Below are positions 34,421 to 43,364 of a stretch of DNA of 64,000 nucleotides, one piece after another (the first letter of the stretch is position 1; each line of letters begins with the position of its first letter). The notes under the pieces were generated by a model. That model made no database searches. It had not been told where the DNA came from and saw nothing but the letters and a program-made list of their open reading frames with translations. Made by a program: the position numbers and the translations under genes. This DNA is from Aldehydirespirator sp965248735 (GTDB lineage Bacteria > Actinomycetota > Acidimicrobiia > Acidimicrobiales > Aldehydirespiratoraceae): the NCBI GenBank assembly GCA_965248735.1, contig OZ252146.1:3162001-3226000 (forward strand). Reading direction: 5' to 3'.

Positions 34421-35449
34421 ATGAAGATCGACGCGTGGATCGGCCTTCCCGAGGCTTCCAGCAGCCACGAGCTGACCAGCATCGGCGCTCGGGCCCGGAC
34501 GATGGAGCAGGAGGGCTACAGCGGCCTGCTGTCGGCCGAGACCAGCCACGACCCCTTCCTTCCCTTAGCGCTGGCGGCCCAGCACACCGAGAGCATCGAG
34601 CTCATGACCGCCATCGCGGTGGGCTTCGCCCGCAATCCGATGGTGCTGGCCCACACCGCCTGGGACCTGCAGGCCCTGTCGGGGGGCCGGTTCCTGCTGG
34701 GGTTGGGCAGCCAGATCCGGCCCCACATCACCAAGCGGTTCTCCATGCCCTGGTCGCGCCCCGCGGCGCGGATGGAGGAGATGATCGGAGCCATCCGGGC
34801 CATCTGGGAGGCCTGGCAGACAGGCGGGCGCCTCAACTTCCGGGGCGACTTCTACCGCCACACGCTGATGACGCCGATGTTCAGCCCCGGCCCCATCGAC
34901 GTGCCGCCCCCGCCGATTCTGATCTCGGCCGTGGGGCCGCTGATGACCAAGGTGGCGGGCCGCGCCGCCGACGGGCTGGTGTGCCACGCCTTCCAGACCG
35001 CCGAGTACCTGCGGGCGGTGACGCTGCCCAATGTCGAGGCCGGGCTGGCCGAGTCGGGGCGGGACCGGCCGCAGTTCCAGATATCCATGCCGGTGTTCGT
35101 GGTGTCGGGCTTCCGCGACGACGACATCGCCGCGCAGGCGACCAGGACCCGCGCCCAGATCGCCTTCTACGGGTCCACGCCCGCCTACCGGGGAGTGCTG
35201 GAGCACCACGGCTGGGGCGACGCCCAGACCGAGCTCAACCGCCTGTCGAAGCAGGGACGCTGGAGCGACATGGGCGACGTGATAGACGGCGACATGCTGG
35301 AGGCCTTCGCCATCGTCGCCGACCCGCCCGACGTTCCGGCCCGCATCGCCGAGCGTTTCGGGGGATGTCTCGACCGGCTCCAGTTCTACGCCGGCGTGCA
35401 CGACGCCGAGCGCTGGGCCCCCATCCTCGAGGAGATCAAGGCCGCCTGA
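34421..35449 (+). CDS. LLM-class (F420-dependent-type) oxidoreductase
   Basis: 342 residues; AAGGAGG six bases before the ATG at 34421 fixes the start. A luciferase-like TIM barrel with LLSAETSHDPFLPLALAAQH, IAVGFARNPMVLAHTAWDLQ and GRFLLGLGSQIRPHI, all typical of the TIGR03617-like subfamily of F420-dependent oxidoreductases. The substrate is unknown. It is followed 50 bp later by tRNA-Ala on the same strand. Confidence 0.88.
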   Translation: MKIDAWIGLPEASSSHELTSIGARARTMEQEGYSGLLSAETSHDPFLPLALAAQHTESIELMTAIAVGFARNPMVLAHTAWDLQALSGGRFLLGLGSQIRPHITKRFSMPWSRPAARMEEMIGAIRAIWEAWQTGGRLNFRGDFYRHTLMTPMFSPGPIDVPPPPILISAVGPLMTKVAGRAADGLVCHAFQTAEYLRAVTLPNVEAGLAESGRDRPQFQISMPVFVVSGFRDDDIAAQATRTRAQIAFYGSTPAYRGVLEHHGWGDAQTELNRLSKQGRWSDMGDVIDGDMLEAFAIVADPPDVPARIAERFGGCLDRLQFYAGVHDAERWAPILEEIKAA

Positions 35450-35498
35450 CGGCCCGGTCGTTTGGGTTCCGCGGAGGCGATAGTCTGGCGGCATCCTA

Positions 35499-35571
35499 GG
35501 GGCTATAGCTCAGTTGGTAGAGCGCTTCCATGGCATGGAAGAGGTCAGGGGTTCAATTCCCCTTAGCTCCA
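35499..35571 (+). tRNA. tRNA-Ala (GGC)
   Basis: A cloverleaf with acceptor GGGGCTA/TAGCTCC (one G-T pair), D-arm GCTC-agttggta-GAGC, anticodon stem CTTCC/GGAAG with loop ATGGCAT (anticodon GGC), T-arm AGGGG-ttcaatt-CCCCT, and discriminator A at 35571. No encoded CCA. The toxin-antitoxin pair follows about 150 bp downstream of the 3' end. Confidence 0.96.
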
Positions 35572-35684
35572 CGTTCAATATATTTCATACTATTTCAGAT
35601 GTGAGACCCAGTGGCTGCCTGAGAACTGCATCACGATTGCGGTCGCCGGGGACTGACCGCCCCCGGCATCGTGAATCCGAACTG

Positions 35685-35720
35685 CAACTAGTTGTGATTG
35701 CGGCTTAGTTGCGTTATGCT
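35685..35720 (+). promoter_or_regulatory. Promoter and palindromic operator of the toxin-antitoxin pair
   Basis: TTGTGA (35692-35697), 17 bp, TATGCT (35715-35720), then ATG 35727: the transcript would begin at or next to the start codon (leaderless). A perfect 10-base palindrome, caactagttg (35685-35694), overlaps the -35 box and is a good candidate operator for autorepression. Confidence 0.65.
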
Positions 35721-35726
35721 CGCGTC

Positions 35727-36488
35727 ATGGTCGAGATCGAAGACCTGTTGGAAGGTGATCTAGCTACCTCGTCAAGAGTGGCCTGCGAGTTGCTTCCCGA
35801 CATAGTGGCGGCGCTCGACCATCTTGTTCCACGGCTCGCGTGTGGCGCGGACCGCACGACCGTGCGGCGCTACTACGTCTTCACCGACATCGCCGCCCAA
35901 ACGTTGACCGATCTGCCCGCTCGCTGCCCTGAGGCGCTGCCCGCCTCGATCGTGATGTACGGACTGCTGCGACGCAGTTCTGTCGAACTGCCTTGGGTCG
36001 CGCCGTCACCTGACGGACTGGGCGCAGTCACCGTGTTCATCGACCGACTCAGGGGGTTCGCCGCCGGGTTGCCCCTGCAATGTGCGAGGGCGCGCCGAGA
36101 CATCGACGAGCATCGCTTCTCCTGGTTCCTCAAGGCCATGGCGGCAGTCGAACACGAACAGCGGAGCGCCTCGCCGCTGCGCCGAGCCATGACGACGCTG
36201 GATTTGTCGAGCAGCGACATCGCAGACCTCATGGGAGTGAAGCGCCAGGCGGTCGAGAAGTGGCTGCTGGCAGGGCCTCCCGCCGAGAGGATGGGCAAGA
36301 TCGGCGCGCTGGCGGAGATTTCAGACATCCTCCGCTACCGGCTGCGCGACGGGATGCCGTCCGTGGTTGTTCGGCGCAGCGCCGACGCCTACAGCGGGCG
36401 CACCATGCTCGAGGTGATCGCTCAGGGCGACCATGAGTGGCTGCTGCGATCCGTCAAAGACAGCTTCGACTACGCGCGCGTGGCCTGA
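35727..36488 (+). CDS. Xre/MbcA-ParS-type antitoxin of a RES-Xre system
   Basis: 253 residues starting MVEIEDLLEGDLATSSRVAC at the ATG 35727 (placed 6 bases after the -10 box). The N-terminal 150 residues are helical and unassigned, much longer than the family minimum. A helix-turn-helix lies at about residues 155-180 (LDLSSSDIADLMGVKRQAVEKWLLAGPPAERMGKI), and the C-terminal toxin-binding region (LRYRLRDGMPSVVVRRSADA..GRTMLEVIAQGD) resembles the Xre/MbcA/ParS domain. The toxin gene starts 3 bp downstream. It should neutralise the RES toxin and repress the operon. Confidence 0.82.
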   Translation: MVEIEDLLEGDLATSSRVACELLPDIVAALDHLVPRLACGADRTTVRRYYVFTDIAAQTLTDLPARCPEALPASIVMYGLLRRSSVELPWVAPSPDGLGAVTVFIDRLRGFAAGLPLQCARARRDIDEHRFSWFLKAMAAVEHEQRSASPLRRAMTTLDLSSSDIADLMGVKRQAVEKWLLAGPPAERMGKIGALAEISDILRYRLRDGMPSVVVRRSADAYSGRTMLEVIAQGDHEWLLRSVKDSFDYARVA

Positions 36489-36491
36489 GGC

Positions 36492-36998
36492 ATGAGGACC
36501 GTCCCCATCGAGGGCCCGTACTGCCGCGTCGCCGACCCCGAATGGGCCGACCCCCTCGACCCGTCATTCGCCGCGGCCACAGGACAGCGGTGGAACCCGC
36601 CGGGGATGGCGTGCCTGTACTTGAACCGAGACGAAACCACCGCCCGTGCCAACGTGCTGCGTCTATTCGCGGGGCTGGCGTACGGCCCGGAGGATCTCGA
36701 CCCTGCAACGGCACCGCTTCTGATCACCGTCGCAGTCCCCGCTGGGCACGCGGCCGACGCGTACACCGACGACGGGCTCAAATCCCTCGGACTGCCGGAC
36801 ACATACCCCCACGACACCGATGGCAGCCTCATCCCCCACGGCACCTGCCAGGCCGTCGGCCAGACGGTCTTCGACGCGGGACTGCACGGCGTCGACTACC
36901 GGTCCGCAGCCCCGAGTGGGGACCGCGAACTCGCTTGGTTGCCCCGCGGGTCCGCCGCACAAGAAACATCGCGGCGCTCCTTCGATGATTGGTGGTGA
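36492..36998 (+). CDS. RES-domain toxin (NAD-targeting type)
   Basis: 168 residues from the ATG at 36492. RES-domain landmarks: YCRVADPEWADPLDPSF (conserved Arg), GQRWNPPGMACLYLNRDETTARANV (Glu in the ETTARAN helix), and a late Ser region, CQAVGQTVFDAGLHGVDYRS. RES toxins such as MbcT and ParT degrade or modify NAD+ or transfer ADP-ribose. It follows its antitoxin by 3 bp, so the pair forms one transcript. Confidence 0.85.
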   Translation: MRTVPIEGPYCRVADPEWADPLDPSFAAATGQRWNPPGMACLYLNRDETTARANVLRLFAGLAYGPEDLDPATAPLLITVAVPAGHAADAYTDDGLKSLGLPDTYPHDTDGSLIPHGTCQAVGQTVFDAGLHGVDYRSAAPSGDRELAWLPRGSAAQETSRRSFDDWW

Positions 36999-37027
36999 CT
37001 CGACCCCAGGCGTCGGCGAGCGTCCCG

Positions 37028-37234
37028 TCATCCACCGCCGTCCAACGTTTCTGGCGGCCTGGCCAGCAGCAAGTACAGCAGGCCCCCCACGGGAATCGCT
37101 ACGACACACACGATCCCCCAAGCCCATTTCGGGAGCCAGCGGACCTGCTCGGCCCGGGCCAAGTCTCGAAGGCAATGCGCTACGAAGAGGACCGCTAGCA
37201 GGAGCGCCGGAAGAAACACGGCCAGAGCCGTCAT
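37028..37234 (-). CDS. PLD-nuclease N-terminal (PLDc_N) domain membrane protein
   Basis: 68 residues: a helix MTALAVFLPALLLAVLFVAH, then RDLARAEQVRWLPKWAWGIV leading into the second helix, with the typical ending GGLLYLLLARPPE. This is the short two-helix domain also found before phospholipase D-type nucleases and cardiolipin synthases, here standing alone. Function unknown. Confidence 0.8.
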   Translation of the reverse strand: MTALAVFLPALLLAVLFVAHCLRDLARAEQVRWLPKWAWGIVCVVAIPVGGLLYLLLARPPETLDGGG

Positions 37235-37433
37235 ATCGTCATCTCTCCAATCTTTGCGACGATGCTGCTGCCACCTCAGCGGTCGTCGTCGATGCTGGCG
37301 GATCCCTCCGATGTGACCCTACGCGCGCCGACCGGCGATCCGAGGTTCTGGGCTGGGACCACGGCCGCCGCCGCCCTCGCGCGTAGTGTGGCGGACGCTG
37401 CTGATCGGCACTCAGCAACCCGGAGGAGGCGCG

Positions 37434-39035
37434 GTGGCGAACCGGAAGTCGTTCTGGGCTTGGTGCCTGGAGTCGGAGGAGCCCAGCGACGCCGACCGGG
37501 CTGCGCTGGCGGCGAAGCTCTCCGCCCGGTACGGCACAGAGATCACCGCCCGGCCCATCCCCTCGCTCGACGACGCCGAGCTGCGGGCGCCCCGTATCAC
37601 GGTCCCCGACTCGGTGGCCGCCTGGTGCTCGACCACGGTCTATGACCGGGCCCGCTACGCCTACGGCGCCCACTTCACCGAGAGGGTCCGGGCCTTCAAC
37701 CTGGACTTCGGTAACCCGCCCGACGTGGTGGCCCACCCCCGCGACGAGGCCGAAGTGGAGGCCACCCTCGACTGGTGCGACGCCAACGGCTACGTGACCG
37801 TCCCCTACGGTGGCGGATCGTCGGTGGTGTGGGGGGTCACCCCCCACGACGACCTGGGCCCGACCGTGGTGATCTCGCTCGACCGGCTCGACCGGGTGCT
37901 GGAGATCGACGACGTGTCCCGGGCGGCCCGCATCCAGGCCGGCGTGTTCGGCCCCCACCTGGAGGACCAGCTCCGGCCCAGCGGCCACACCCTGCGGCAT
38001 TTCCCGCAGTCGTTCCGGTTCTCCACCCTCGGCGGCTGGATAGCCACCCGCTCAGGCGGCCACTACGCCACCAACCACACCCGCATCGACGACTTCGTCG
38101 AGTCGGTGCGCATGATCACCCCGGCCGGGTGGTGGGAGTCGCGCCGCCTGCCCGGCTCCGGCGCAGGCCCCAGCCCCGACCGGATGGTGATCGGCTCCGA
38201 AGGCGTCTACGGGATCATCACCGAGGCCTGGATGCGCATCCAGCGCCGGCCGGTGTTCCGGGCCACCGCCGGGGTGACGTTCGGATCGTGGCAGGCCGGC
38301 TGCGACGCCCTGCGTCACATCGTGCAGGCAAAGCTCTGGCCGGCCAACCTGCGCATCCTCGACCCCGAGGAGGCCCGCCGGGCCGCCCGGCTCGACGGCG
38401 AGCAGGCGCTGGTGATCGTGTCGTTCGAGTCAGCCGAGCTGACCCAGCGCCACAACATCGCCCAGGCCGTGGAGATCGCCCGAGACTGCGGCGGGCACGT
38501 CGCCGACGACGAGATCCGCGTCGACGACGGCACGGGCGAGCCCACCGGCCGCGGCGGCGCGGTGGGCGCCTGGCGCAACGCGTTCATCGGGGTGGGCAAC
38601 GGTGTGGAGACGTCGCTGGGCCTGGTCAACGACACCTTCGAGACGGCCATCACGTGGGACCGCTGGCCCGACTTCGACGCCGAGATCCGCACCAGGGTCC
38701 GCGCCGCACTAACCGACACGTTCGGGCCGCACCATTCGCTGTCGTGCCGATTCACCCACGTCTACACCGACGGCCCCGCGCCCTACTACACGTGGTCGGG
38801 CATGGGCTCCCAGGGCAGCGAGATCGGCCAGTGGCAGGCGATCAAGGACGCAGCCATCGAAGCGGTGGTGGCCGCGGGCGGCACCGTCACCCACCATCAC
38901 GCGGTGGGTCGCATGCACCGGCCCAACGGCTACGACCGCCAGCGTCCCGAACTGTTCGCCCAGGCGGTGCGGGCCGTCAAGAAGCGCCTAGACCCCAACG
39001 GCATCCTCAACCCCGGCGTCCTCATCGACCCCTAG
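37434..39035 (+). CDS. FAD-binding oxidoreductase, alkylglycerone-phosphate-synthase-like
   Basis: 533 residues from a GTG at 37434 with GGAGGAGG upstream. The FAD-binding type 4 domain has PPDVVAHPRDEAEVEATLDW, VPYGGGSSVVWG (pyrophosphate loop), HFPQSFRFSTLGGWIATRSG and IGSEGVYGIITEAWMRI. The C-terminal FAD-linked oxidase domain contains HSLSCRFTHVYTDGPAPYYT and HHHAVGRMH. This set is typical of the alkyl-DHAP synthase/D-lactate dehydrogenase-like family, common in actinobacteria that do not make ether lipids, so the real substrate is open. Confidence 0.88.
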   Translation: MANRKSFWAWCLESEEPSDADRAALAAKLSARYGTEITARPIPSLDDAELRAPRITVPDSVAAWCSTTVYDRARYAYGAHFTERVRAFNLDFGNPPDVVAHPRDEAEVEATLDWCDANGYVTVPYGGGSSVVWGVTPHDDLGPTVVISLDRLDRVLEIDDVSRAARIQAGVFGPHLEDQLRPSGHTLRHFPQSFRFSTLGGWIATRSGGHYATNHTRIDDFVESVRMITPAGWWESRRLPGSGAGPSPDRMVIGSEGVYGIITEAWMRIQRRPVFRATAGVTFGSWQAGCDALRHIVQAKLWPANLRILDPEEARRAARLDGEQALVIVSFESAELTQRHNIAQAVEIARDCGGHVADDEIRVDDGTGEPTGRGGAVGAWRNAFIGVGNGVETSLGLVNDTFETAITWDRWPDFDAEIRTRVRAALTDTFGPHHSLSCRFTHVYTDGPAPYYTWSGMGSQGSEIGQWQAIKDAAIEAVVAAGGTVTHHHAVGRMHRPNGYDRQRPELFAQAVRAVKKRLDPNGILNPGVLIDP

Positions 39036-39189
39036 GCCAGCGGCTGCCCGGTCCCGAGCAGTCCCCCGAGGGGGGCGGCCGGATGTCCGTCGGCGCGGTG
39101 GAGCAGAACTCATTGCGGGCACCGGTCGCAGCGCAGTTCTGAACGTCGCCGGCCGAAGTGGGCCAGCCGTCCTCCTTAAACTGGCCAGC

Positions 39190-40476
39190 GTGACCGACGA
39201 CCACGCTGCAGGCAGCGGACAGGGCGCGAGCCGCGGGGAGGGATCCGACGGCTCGGGCCTGCTGGCCGGGGTGCGGGTTATCGAGTCCAGCCTGCTCGGG
39301 CCGGGACACCTCGGAACGTTCCTGGCCGACCTTGGCGCGGACGTGATCAAGGTCGAGTCCCCGGCCGGCGACTACATCCGCCAGATGACGTGGCCCATCG
39401 TCAAGGGCATCTCGCTGATGCACCTGCACACCCACCGGGGCAAGCGCAGCGTCACCCTCGATCTCAAGACCGACGCCGGCCGCCAGCTGTACATCGACCT
39501 GGCGGCCACCGCCGACGTGGTGGTGGAGGCCATGCGCCCGGGCACCCTGGCCCGTCTCGGGCTCGGCTACTACGTGCTGAGCGCCGCCAACCCTCGCCTC
39601 GTTTTCGCCACCCTGTCGGGCTACGGCGCCACCGGCCCGTACAAGGACATGCCCAGCCACGGCATCGCCTACGACACCTGGTCGGGGATCGTGCAGCCCG
39701 TCGTCGACGACGAGGGCTTCACCCGCATCCCACCGAACATGCCCAACGTGGGCATCAACGTCGGGCCGATGCTGGCCGCGCTGGCGGTGCTGGCCGCGGT
39801 GATCAAGGCCCGCGACACCGGCGAGGGATGTGAGATCGAAGTGGCCCAGTCCGACGCCTCGGCCTACATGGACTGGTACCGCATCGAGACCGAGCGGGCC
39901 TACCTGCGCCCCGCCGACGAAGTGACCGGCAACCCGTCCGACGACTACGAGCGCCGGCCCGCGGGGCTGGCCGGCATGTGGGAGGGCGTGCGCTACCAGG
40001 CCTACGCCGCGGCCGACGGCCACGTGCTGTTCATGGCCTCCGAGCAGGCCTTCTGGCGCAACTTCTGCGCGGGCGCAGGCCGCATGGACCTCTTCGAGCG
40101 CTGGCCGGGGTCCACCTACGCCGACCACGCCCGGGGCAACACCGAACTGCAGCGGGAGCTGAAGGCCATCTTCGCCACCAAGACCTGCGCGGAGTGGCTG
40201 GACTTCAGCAACGAGGCCAACACGCCCATCGCGCCGTTCAACACGCCCGCCAACATCGGCGACGACCCCCAGTTCCAGGCCCGCATCGGCTTCCTGCCCG
40301 CCTCCGACATCGGCTGCGAGCAGCTCCCCCTGCCGGTGTACGTGGACGGCGAGAAGCCGCCGACCCCGTCGATGGCCCCCACCGTCGGCCAACACACCGA
40401 CGAGGTGATGCAGGAGTTACTCGGTCGGACAGCCACCGAGATCGCAGACCTGCGAGCCACCGGAGCCTTCGGCTGA
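39190..40476 (+). CDS. CaiB/BaiF family III CoA-transferase
   Basis: 428 residues from a GTG at 39190. Typical features are VRVIESSLLGPGHLGTFLADLGADVIKVESPAGDY, GKRSVTLDLKTDAGRQLYID, a family-wide ADVVVEAMRPG with LSGYGATGPY, and DASAYMDWY holding the Asp expected to form the CoA-ester anhydride. Transfers CoA between carboxylic acids. It is followed by a pair of 49-bp hairpin repeats. Part of the surrounding acid-catabolism genes; substrate unknown. Confidence 0.9.
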   Translation: MTDDHAAGSGQGASRGEGSDGSGLLAGVRVIESSLLGPGHLGTFLADLGADVIKVESPAGDYIRQMTWPIVKGISLMHLHTHRGKRSVTLDLKTDAGRQLYIDLAATADVVVEAMRPGTLARLGLGYYVLSAANPRLVFATLSGYGATGPYKDMPSHGIAYDTWSGIVQPVVDDEGFTRIPPNMPNVGINVGPMLAALAVLAAVIKARDTGEGCEIEVAQSDASAYMDWYRIETERAYLRPADEVTGNPSDDYERRPAGLAGMWEGVRYQAYAAADGHVLFMASEQAFWRNFCAGAGRMDLFERWPGSTYADHARGNTELQRELKAIFATKTCAEWLDFSNEANTPIAPFNTPANIGDDPQFQARIGFLPASDIGCEQLPLPVYVDGEKPPTPSMAPTVGQHTDEVMQELLGRTATEIADLRATGAFG

Positions 40477-40480
40477 TCCC

Positions 40481-40601
40481 GAATTGGCAGCAAGGCGGCC
40501 CCTATACGGCGCGAGACGCTGCCAATTCCGGAAATCACCGGCCCGGCCTGGCGAACTGGCAGCAAGGCGGCCCCTATGCGGCGCAAGACGCTGCCAATTC
40601 C
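40481..40601. repeat. Two tandem 49-bp hairpin repeats (family 1)
   Basis: Copies at 40481-40529 and 40553-40601, 72 bp apart. Each has the arms GAAyTGGCAGC and GCTGCCAATTCC around a core containing aaggcggcccctat. They lie 5 bp past the stop of a CoA-transferase gene. Similar arms with a different core occur at 51175-51316 after the other CoA-transferase gene. Could be terminators or REP-like elements. Confidence 0.85.
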
Positions 40602-40753
40602 GGCTAGGCCGGAAGACGGCGACCTCGCGGCCGAACTGCTCGGGCCAGCTCCAGGCCCACGCCGCAACGCTCGGCCGCCGACGCTGAGCAGTATCGTGGC
40701 ACGGGCATGGAGAGTGGAACAATGACCCGGTTGGTGTGTGAGAGGAGCGGGCC

Positions 40754-40978
40754 GTGACGTCCCCCATGTCGGAGATCATCTTCGAGGTCAGTGAGGACGA
40801 AGTCGATGGCGGGTACGCCGCCAGTGCCCTCGGGTATGGCATTCATACCGAGGGGGAGACAATCGAGGAGGTCCGCGGGAATGTCCGAGAGGCCGTCGAC
40901 TGTTACTTCGACGATGCGACGGCGCGTCCCGGATTGATCCGCCTGCACTTCGTCCGCGACGAAATATTGGTTCTGTGA
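40754..40978 (+). CDS. HicB-like small antitoxin-type protein
   Basis: 74 residues from a GTG with GAGGAG upstream (ATG 40766 is an alternative). The sequence SEIIFEVSEDEVDGGYAASA followed by LGYGIHTEGETIEEVRGNVREAV and ending LIRLHFVRDEIL matches a family of stand-alone HicB-like proteins. A HicA toxin gene would be expected next to it, but none is present: the downstream gene is convergent. Probably a chromosomal orphan antitoxin or regulator. Confidence 0.75.
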   Translation: MTSPMSEIIFEVSEDEVDGGYAASALGYGIHTEGETIEEVRGNVREAVDCYFDDATARPGLIRLHFVRDEILVL

Positions 40979-40991
40979 GACTGCTCGGTCT

Positions 40992-41972
40992 CTAGCGGCT
41001 CACGACCACTTCGCGGCCGGGGGCCTCGGGCTCGTCGTCGATCATCTGAGCGGGGAAGCCGGGCGCTAGGACGCTGGTGCCGGTGGCCTCCTCCCAGCGC
41101 TTGACCACGTTGGGCGACCATTCCCGGGGGCCGTAGCGGGCCGCGGCGTCGTCGAAGATTTCGATCAGCACCGGCGACAGCTCCAACCGGACGCCGGCCC
41201 GCTCAGCCACCGCCGCGAACAGCGACAGGTCCTTCTGCACCAGGTCCATGGTGAAGTTGATGTCGCGGCTGCCGTTGAGGATCACCTGGCTCTCGGTCTC
41301 GTGCACGAACGAGTTGCCCGACGAGATGCGGATGGCCTCATAGGCGGTGTTGAGGTCGATGCCGGCCATCTTGGAGGTGACCAGCGCCTCGCACAGCGAC
41401 ACCAGGTTGGCGGAGGCCAGGTAGTTGGTGACCACCTTCAGGACCGACGCCGACCCGACCCCGCCGGTGTGCAGGATGTTGCGGCCCATGGCGGTGAGCA
41501 CGGGCAGGGCCCGCTCGAACGTGGGCCGGTCGCAGCCCGCGAAGATCGAGATGTTGCCGGTGGCGGCCCGGTGGCACCCGCCCGACACCGGGCAGTCCAC
41601 CGCCGCGCCGCCCGCGACGGCCACCAGCGCGGCCAGGCGGCGCACCTCGGTCTCGTCGGTGGTGCTCATCTCCGCCCAGATCGGAGCCTCGGCGTGGTTA
41701 CCGCGGCCCGCCCGGCAGGCCAGACCGGCCAGAATCCCGTCGCCGGCCTCCATCACCGCGGCGTTGGCCGAGGGGCTGGGCAGGCACGTGATCACCATGT
41801 CGGCCCCGGCGGCCATCTCCGCGGGGCTGTCGGCCCAGCCCGCTCCCCCGGCCTCCAGCGCGGCCGCGGCCGAGCGGTCCAGGTCGCGCACAACCAGATC
41901 GAAGCCGTTGCGCAGCAGGCTTCCGGCCAGCTTCGACCCGACGTTGCCCAATCCGATGAAGCCCACTCTCAT
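40992..41972 (-). CDS. 3-hydroxyisobutyrate-dehydrogenase-family NAD(P)-dependent oxidoreductase
   Basis: 326 residues. Start MRVGFIGLGNVGSKLAGSLL at ATG 41972, with the dinucleotide-binding GLGNVG at residues 7-12. Substrate-binding motif DCPVSGGCHRAATGN and the catalytic Lys in SVLKVVTNYLA are as in beta-hydroxyacid dehydrogenases. It oxidises a short beta-hydroxyacid such as 3-hydroxyisobutyrate (valine catabolism). Divergent from the phosphotransferase gene at 42061. Confidence 0.88.
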   Translation of the reverse strand: MRVGFIGLGNVGSKLAGSLLRNGFDLVVRDLDRSAAAALEAGGAGWADSPAEMAAGADMVITCLPSPSANAAVMEAGDGILAGLACRAGRGNHAEAPIWAEMSTTDETEVRRLAALVAVAGGAAVDCPVSGGCHRAATGNISIFAGCDRPTFERALPVLTAMGRNILHTGGVGSASVLKVVTNYLASANLVSLCEALVTSKMAGIDLNTAYEAIRISSGNSFVHETESQVILNGSRDINFTMDLVQKDLSLFAAVAERAGVRLELSPVLIEIFDDAAARYGPREWSPNVVKRWEEATGTSVLAPGFPAQMIDDEPEAPGREVVVSR

Positions 41973-42060
41973 GGGTGACCGCCTCCCCTGCCCGTGTGAC
42001 GATGCCGCGCCGGTTCTGGTGCCGTTTGCAATCCGGGTGCGGCCCGGCGACGCTAGCGCC

Positions 42061-43092
42061 GTGGCCCGCGCGCCGAAGGGAATCGATCCAGAGCCGGTCT
42101 CGGCCTGGCTGGCCGCCCAGGTGGGGACGGTCCCGCCGCTGGATTTCGAGCCCATCGCGGGAGGGGCCTCCAACCTCACGTTCGTGGTGACCGACGCCGC
42201 CGGCCGCAAGGTGGTGCTGAGGCGCCCGCCCACCGGCCATGTGCTGGCCAGCGCCCACGACATGACCCGCGAGCACAGGGTGATATCGGCTTTGGCGCCC
42301 ACGCCGGTGCCGGTGCCGCCCGCACTGGGACTCTGCACCGATCCGGCCGTCACCGGCGCCAATTTCTACGTCATGGACTACGTCGAGGGCTCGGTCGTAT
42401 TCGATCGCACCGACGCCGCAGAGGTGGACAAAACAGTGCGCCCGGTCATGGCCCGCTCGATCGTCGACACCCTCGCCGATCTGCACTCGCTGGACCCCGA
42501 CGACGTGGGGCTGGGCGACCTCGGCCGCCGCGAGGGCTACTGCGCGCGCCAATTGAGACGCTGGCAGCGCCAGGTCGACGAGGGATCGGACCGCGACCTG
42601 CCCCGGGTGCGCGAGCTGCACGACCGGCTGGTGGCGTCGATCCCCGAGCAGCAGGGCACCGGCATCGTGCACGGCGACTACCGGCTCGACAACTGCATCA
42701 TGGCCGCCGACGGCACAGTGGCCGCGGTGCTCGACTGGGAACTGTGCACCCTCGGGGACGTGCTGATCGACATAGCCGGTCTGGTGACGTGGTGGGGCGA
42801 TGCGCAGAGGGGCAGGGGCCGGCTGGCCGACATGCCGACCACCGTCGACGGTTTCGGCACGCCCGCAGACGTGCTGGAGCGCTACAGCAAGCGCTCCGAG
42901 CGGGACCTGTCGTCGCTGGACTGGTACGTGGCTCTGCAGTTCTGGCGGGTGGCCTGCATCATCGAGGGCGTCCGGGTGCGCCACACCGCGGGCGCCATGG
43001 GCGACAACCAGCACTACGACGACAGCGGGGCCCGAATCTTCATCGACTACGCGCTGGACCGCTGCGCCGAAGCCCTGGACATGGCCGCCTGA
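42061..43092 (+). CDS. Phosphotransferase family protein (ACAD10-like APH fold)
   Basis: 343 residues; GTG 42061 is used (an in-frame GTG at 42019 is possible). Kinase-like fold with GGASNLTFVVTDAAGRKVVLRRP, catalytic loop GIVHGDYRLDNCIM and metal site VLDWELCTLGDVLIDIAG. Members of this subgroup accompany acyl-CoA dehydrogenases and may phosphorylate hydroxy-acyl-CoA during breakdown of 4- or 5-hydroxy acids. Six bases separate it from a truncated oxidoreductase fragment at 43098. Confidence 0.88.
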   Translation: MARAPKGIDPEPVSAWLAAQVGTVPPLDFEPIAGGASNLTFVVTDAAGRKVVLRRPPTGHVLASAHDMTREHRVISALAPTPVPVPPALGLCTDPAVTGANFYVMDYVEGSVVFDRTDAAEVDKTVRPVMARSIVDTLADLHSLDPDDVGLGDLGRREGYCARQLRRWQRQVDEGSDRDLPRVRELHDRLVASIPEQQGTGIVHGDYRLDNCIMAADGTVAAVLDWELCTLGDVLIDIAGLVTWWGDAQRGRGRLADMPTTVDGFGTPADVLERYSKRSERDLSSLDWYVALQFWRVACIIEGVRVRHTAGAMGDNQHYDDSGARIFIDYALDRCAEALDMAA

Positions 43093-43097
43093 GCCCG

Positions 43098-43226
43098 ATG
43101 CGGGACCCGGAGTACGACATCCTCTTCGAGCCGGTGCGGATCGGCCCGCTGACGGCCAAGAACCGGTTCTTCCAGGTGCCCCACTTCCTGGCGGAATCGG
43201 CGCTGTCGCTAGCATGGTTGATCTAG
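43098..43226 (+). pseudogene. Truncated NADH:flavin oxidoreductase (old yellow enzyme-like)
   Basis: MRDPEYDILFEPVRIGPLTA then KNRFFQVPHF is the unmistakable start of a trimethylamine-dehydrogenase/2,4-dienoyl-CoA-reductase-type protein of about 650 residues. After about 32 residues the sequence becomes unrelated (LAESALSLAWLI) and stops at 43224-43226. The break coincides with the beginning of lower-GC DNA, so an insertion or deletion removed the rest. Confidence 0.85.
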
Positions 43227-43364
43227 CCGTGTGCAGTTGGTTACTCGGCAATGTGCAACTGTGCCTCAAGATCAAGATACGCCCTGTACCTCGTAACATC
43301 TCTGCTGGCACTCATTGGGACAGCTACTGCACCTATGCATCCATTGTGATAGGCTCAACTGGGC

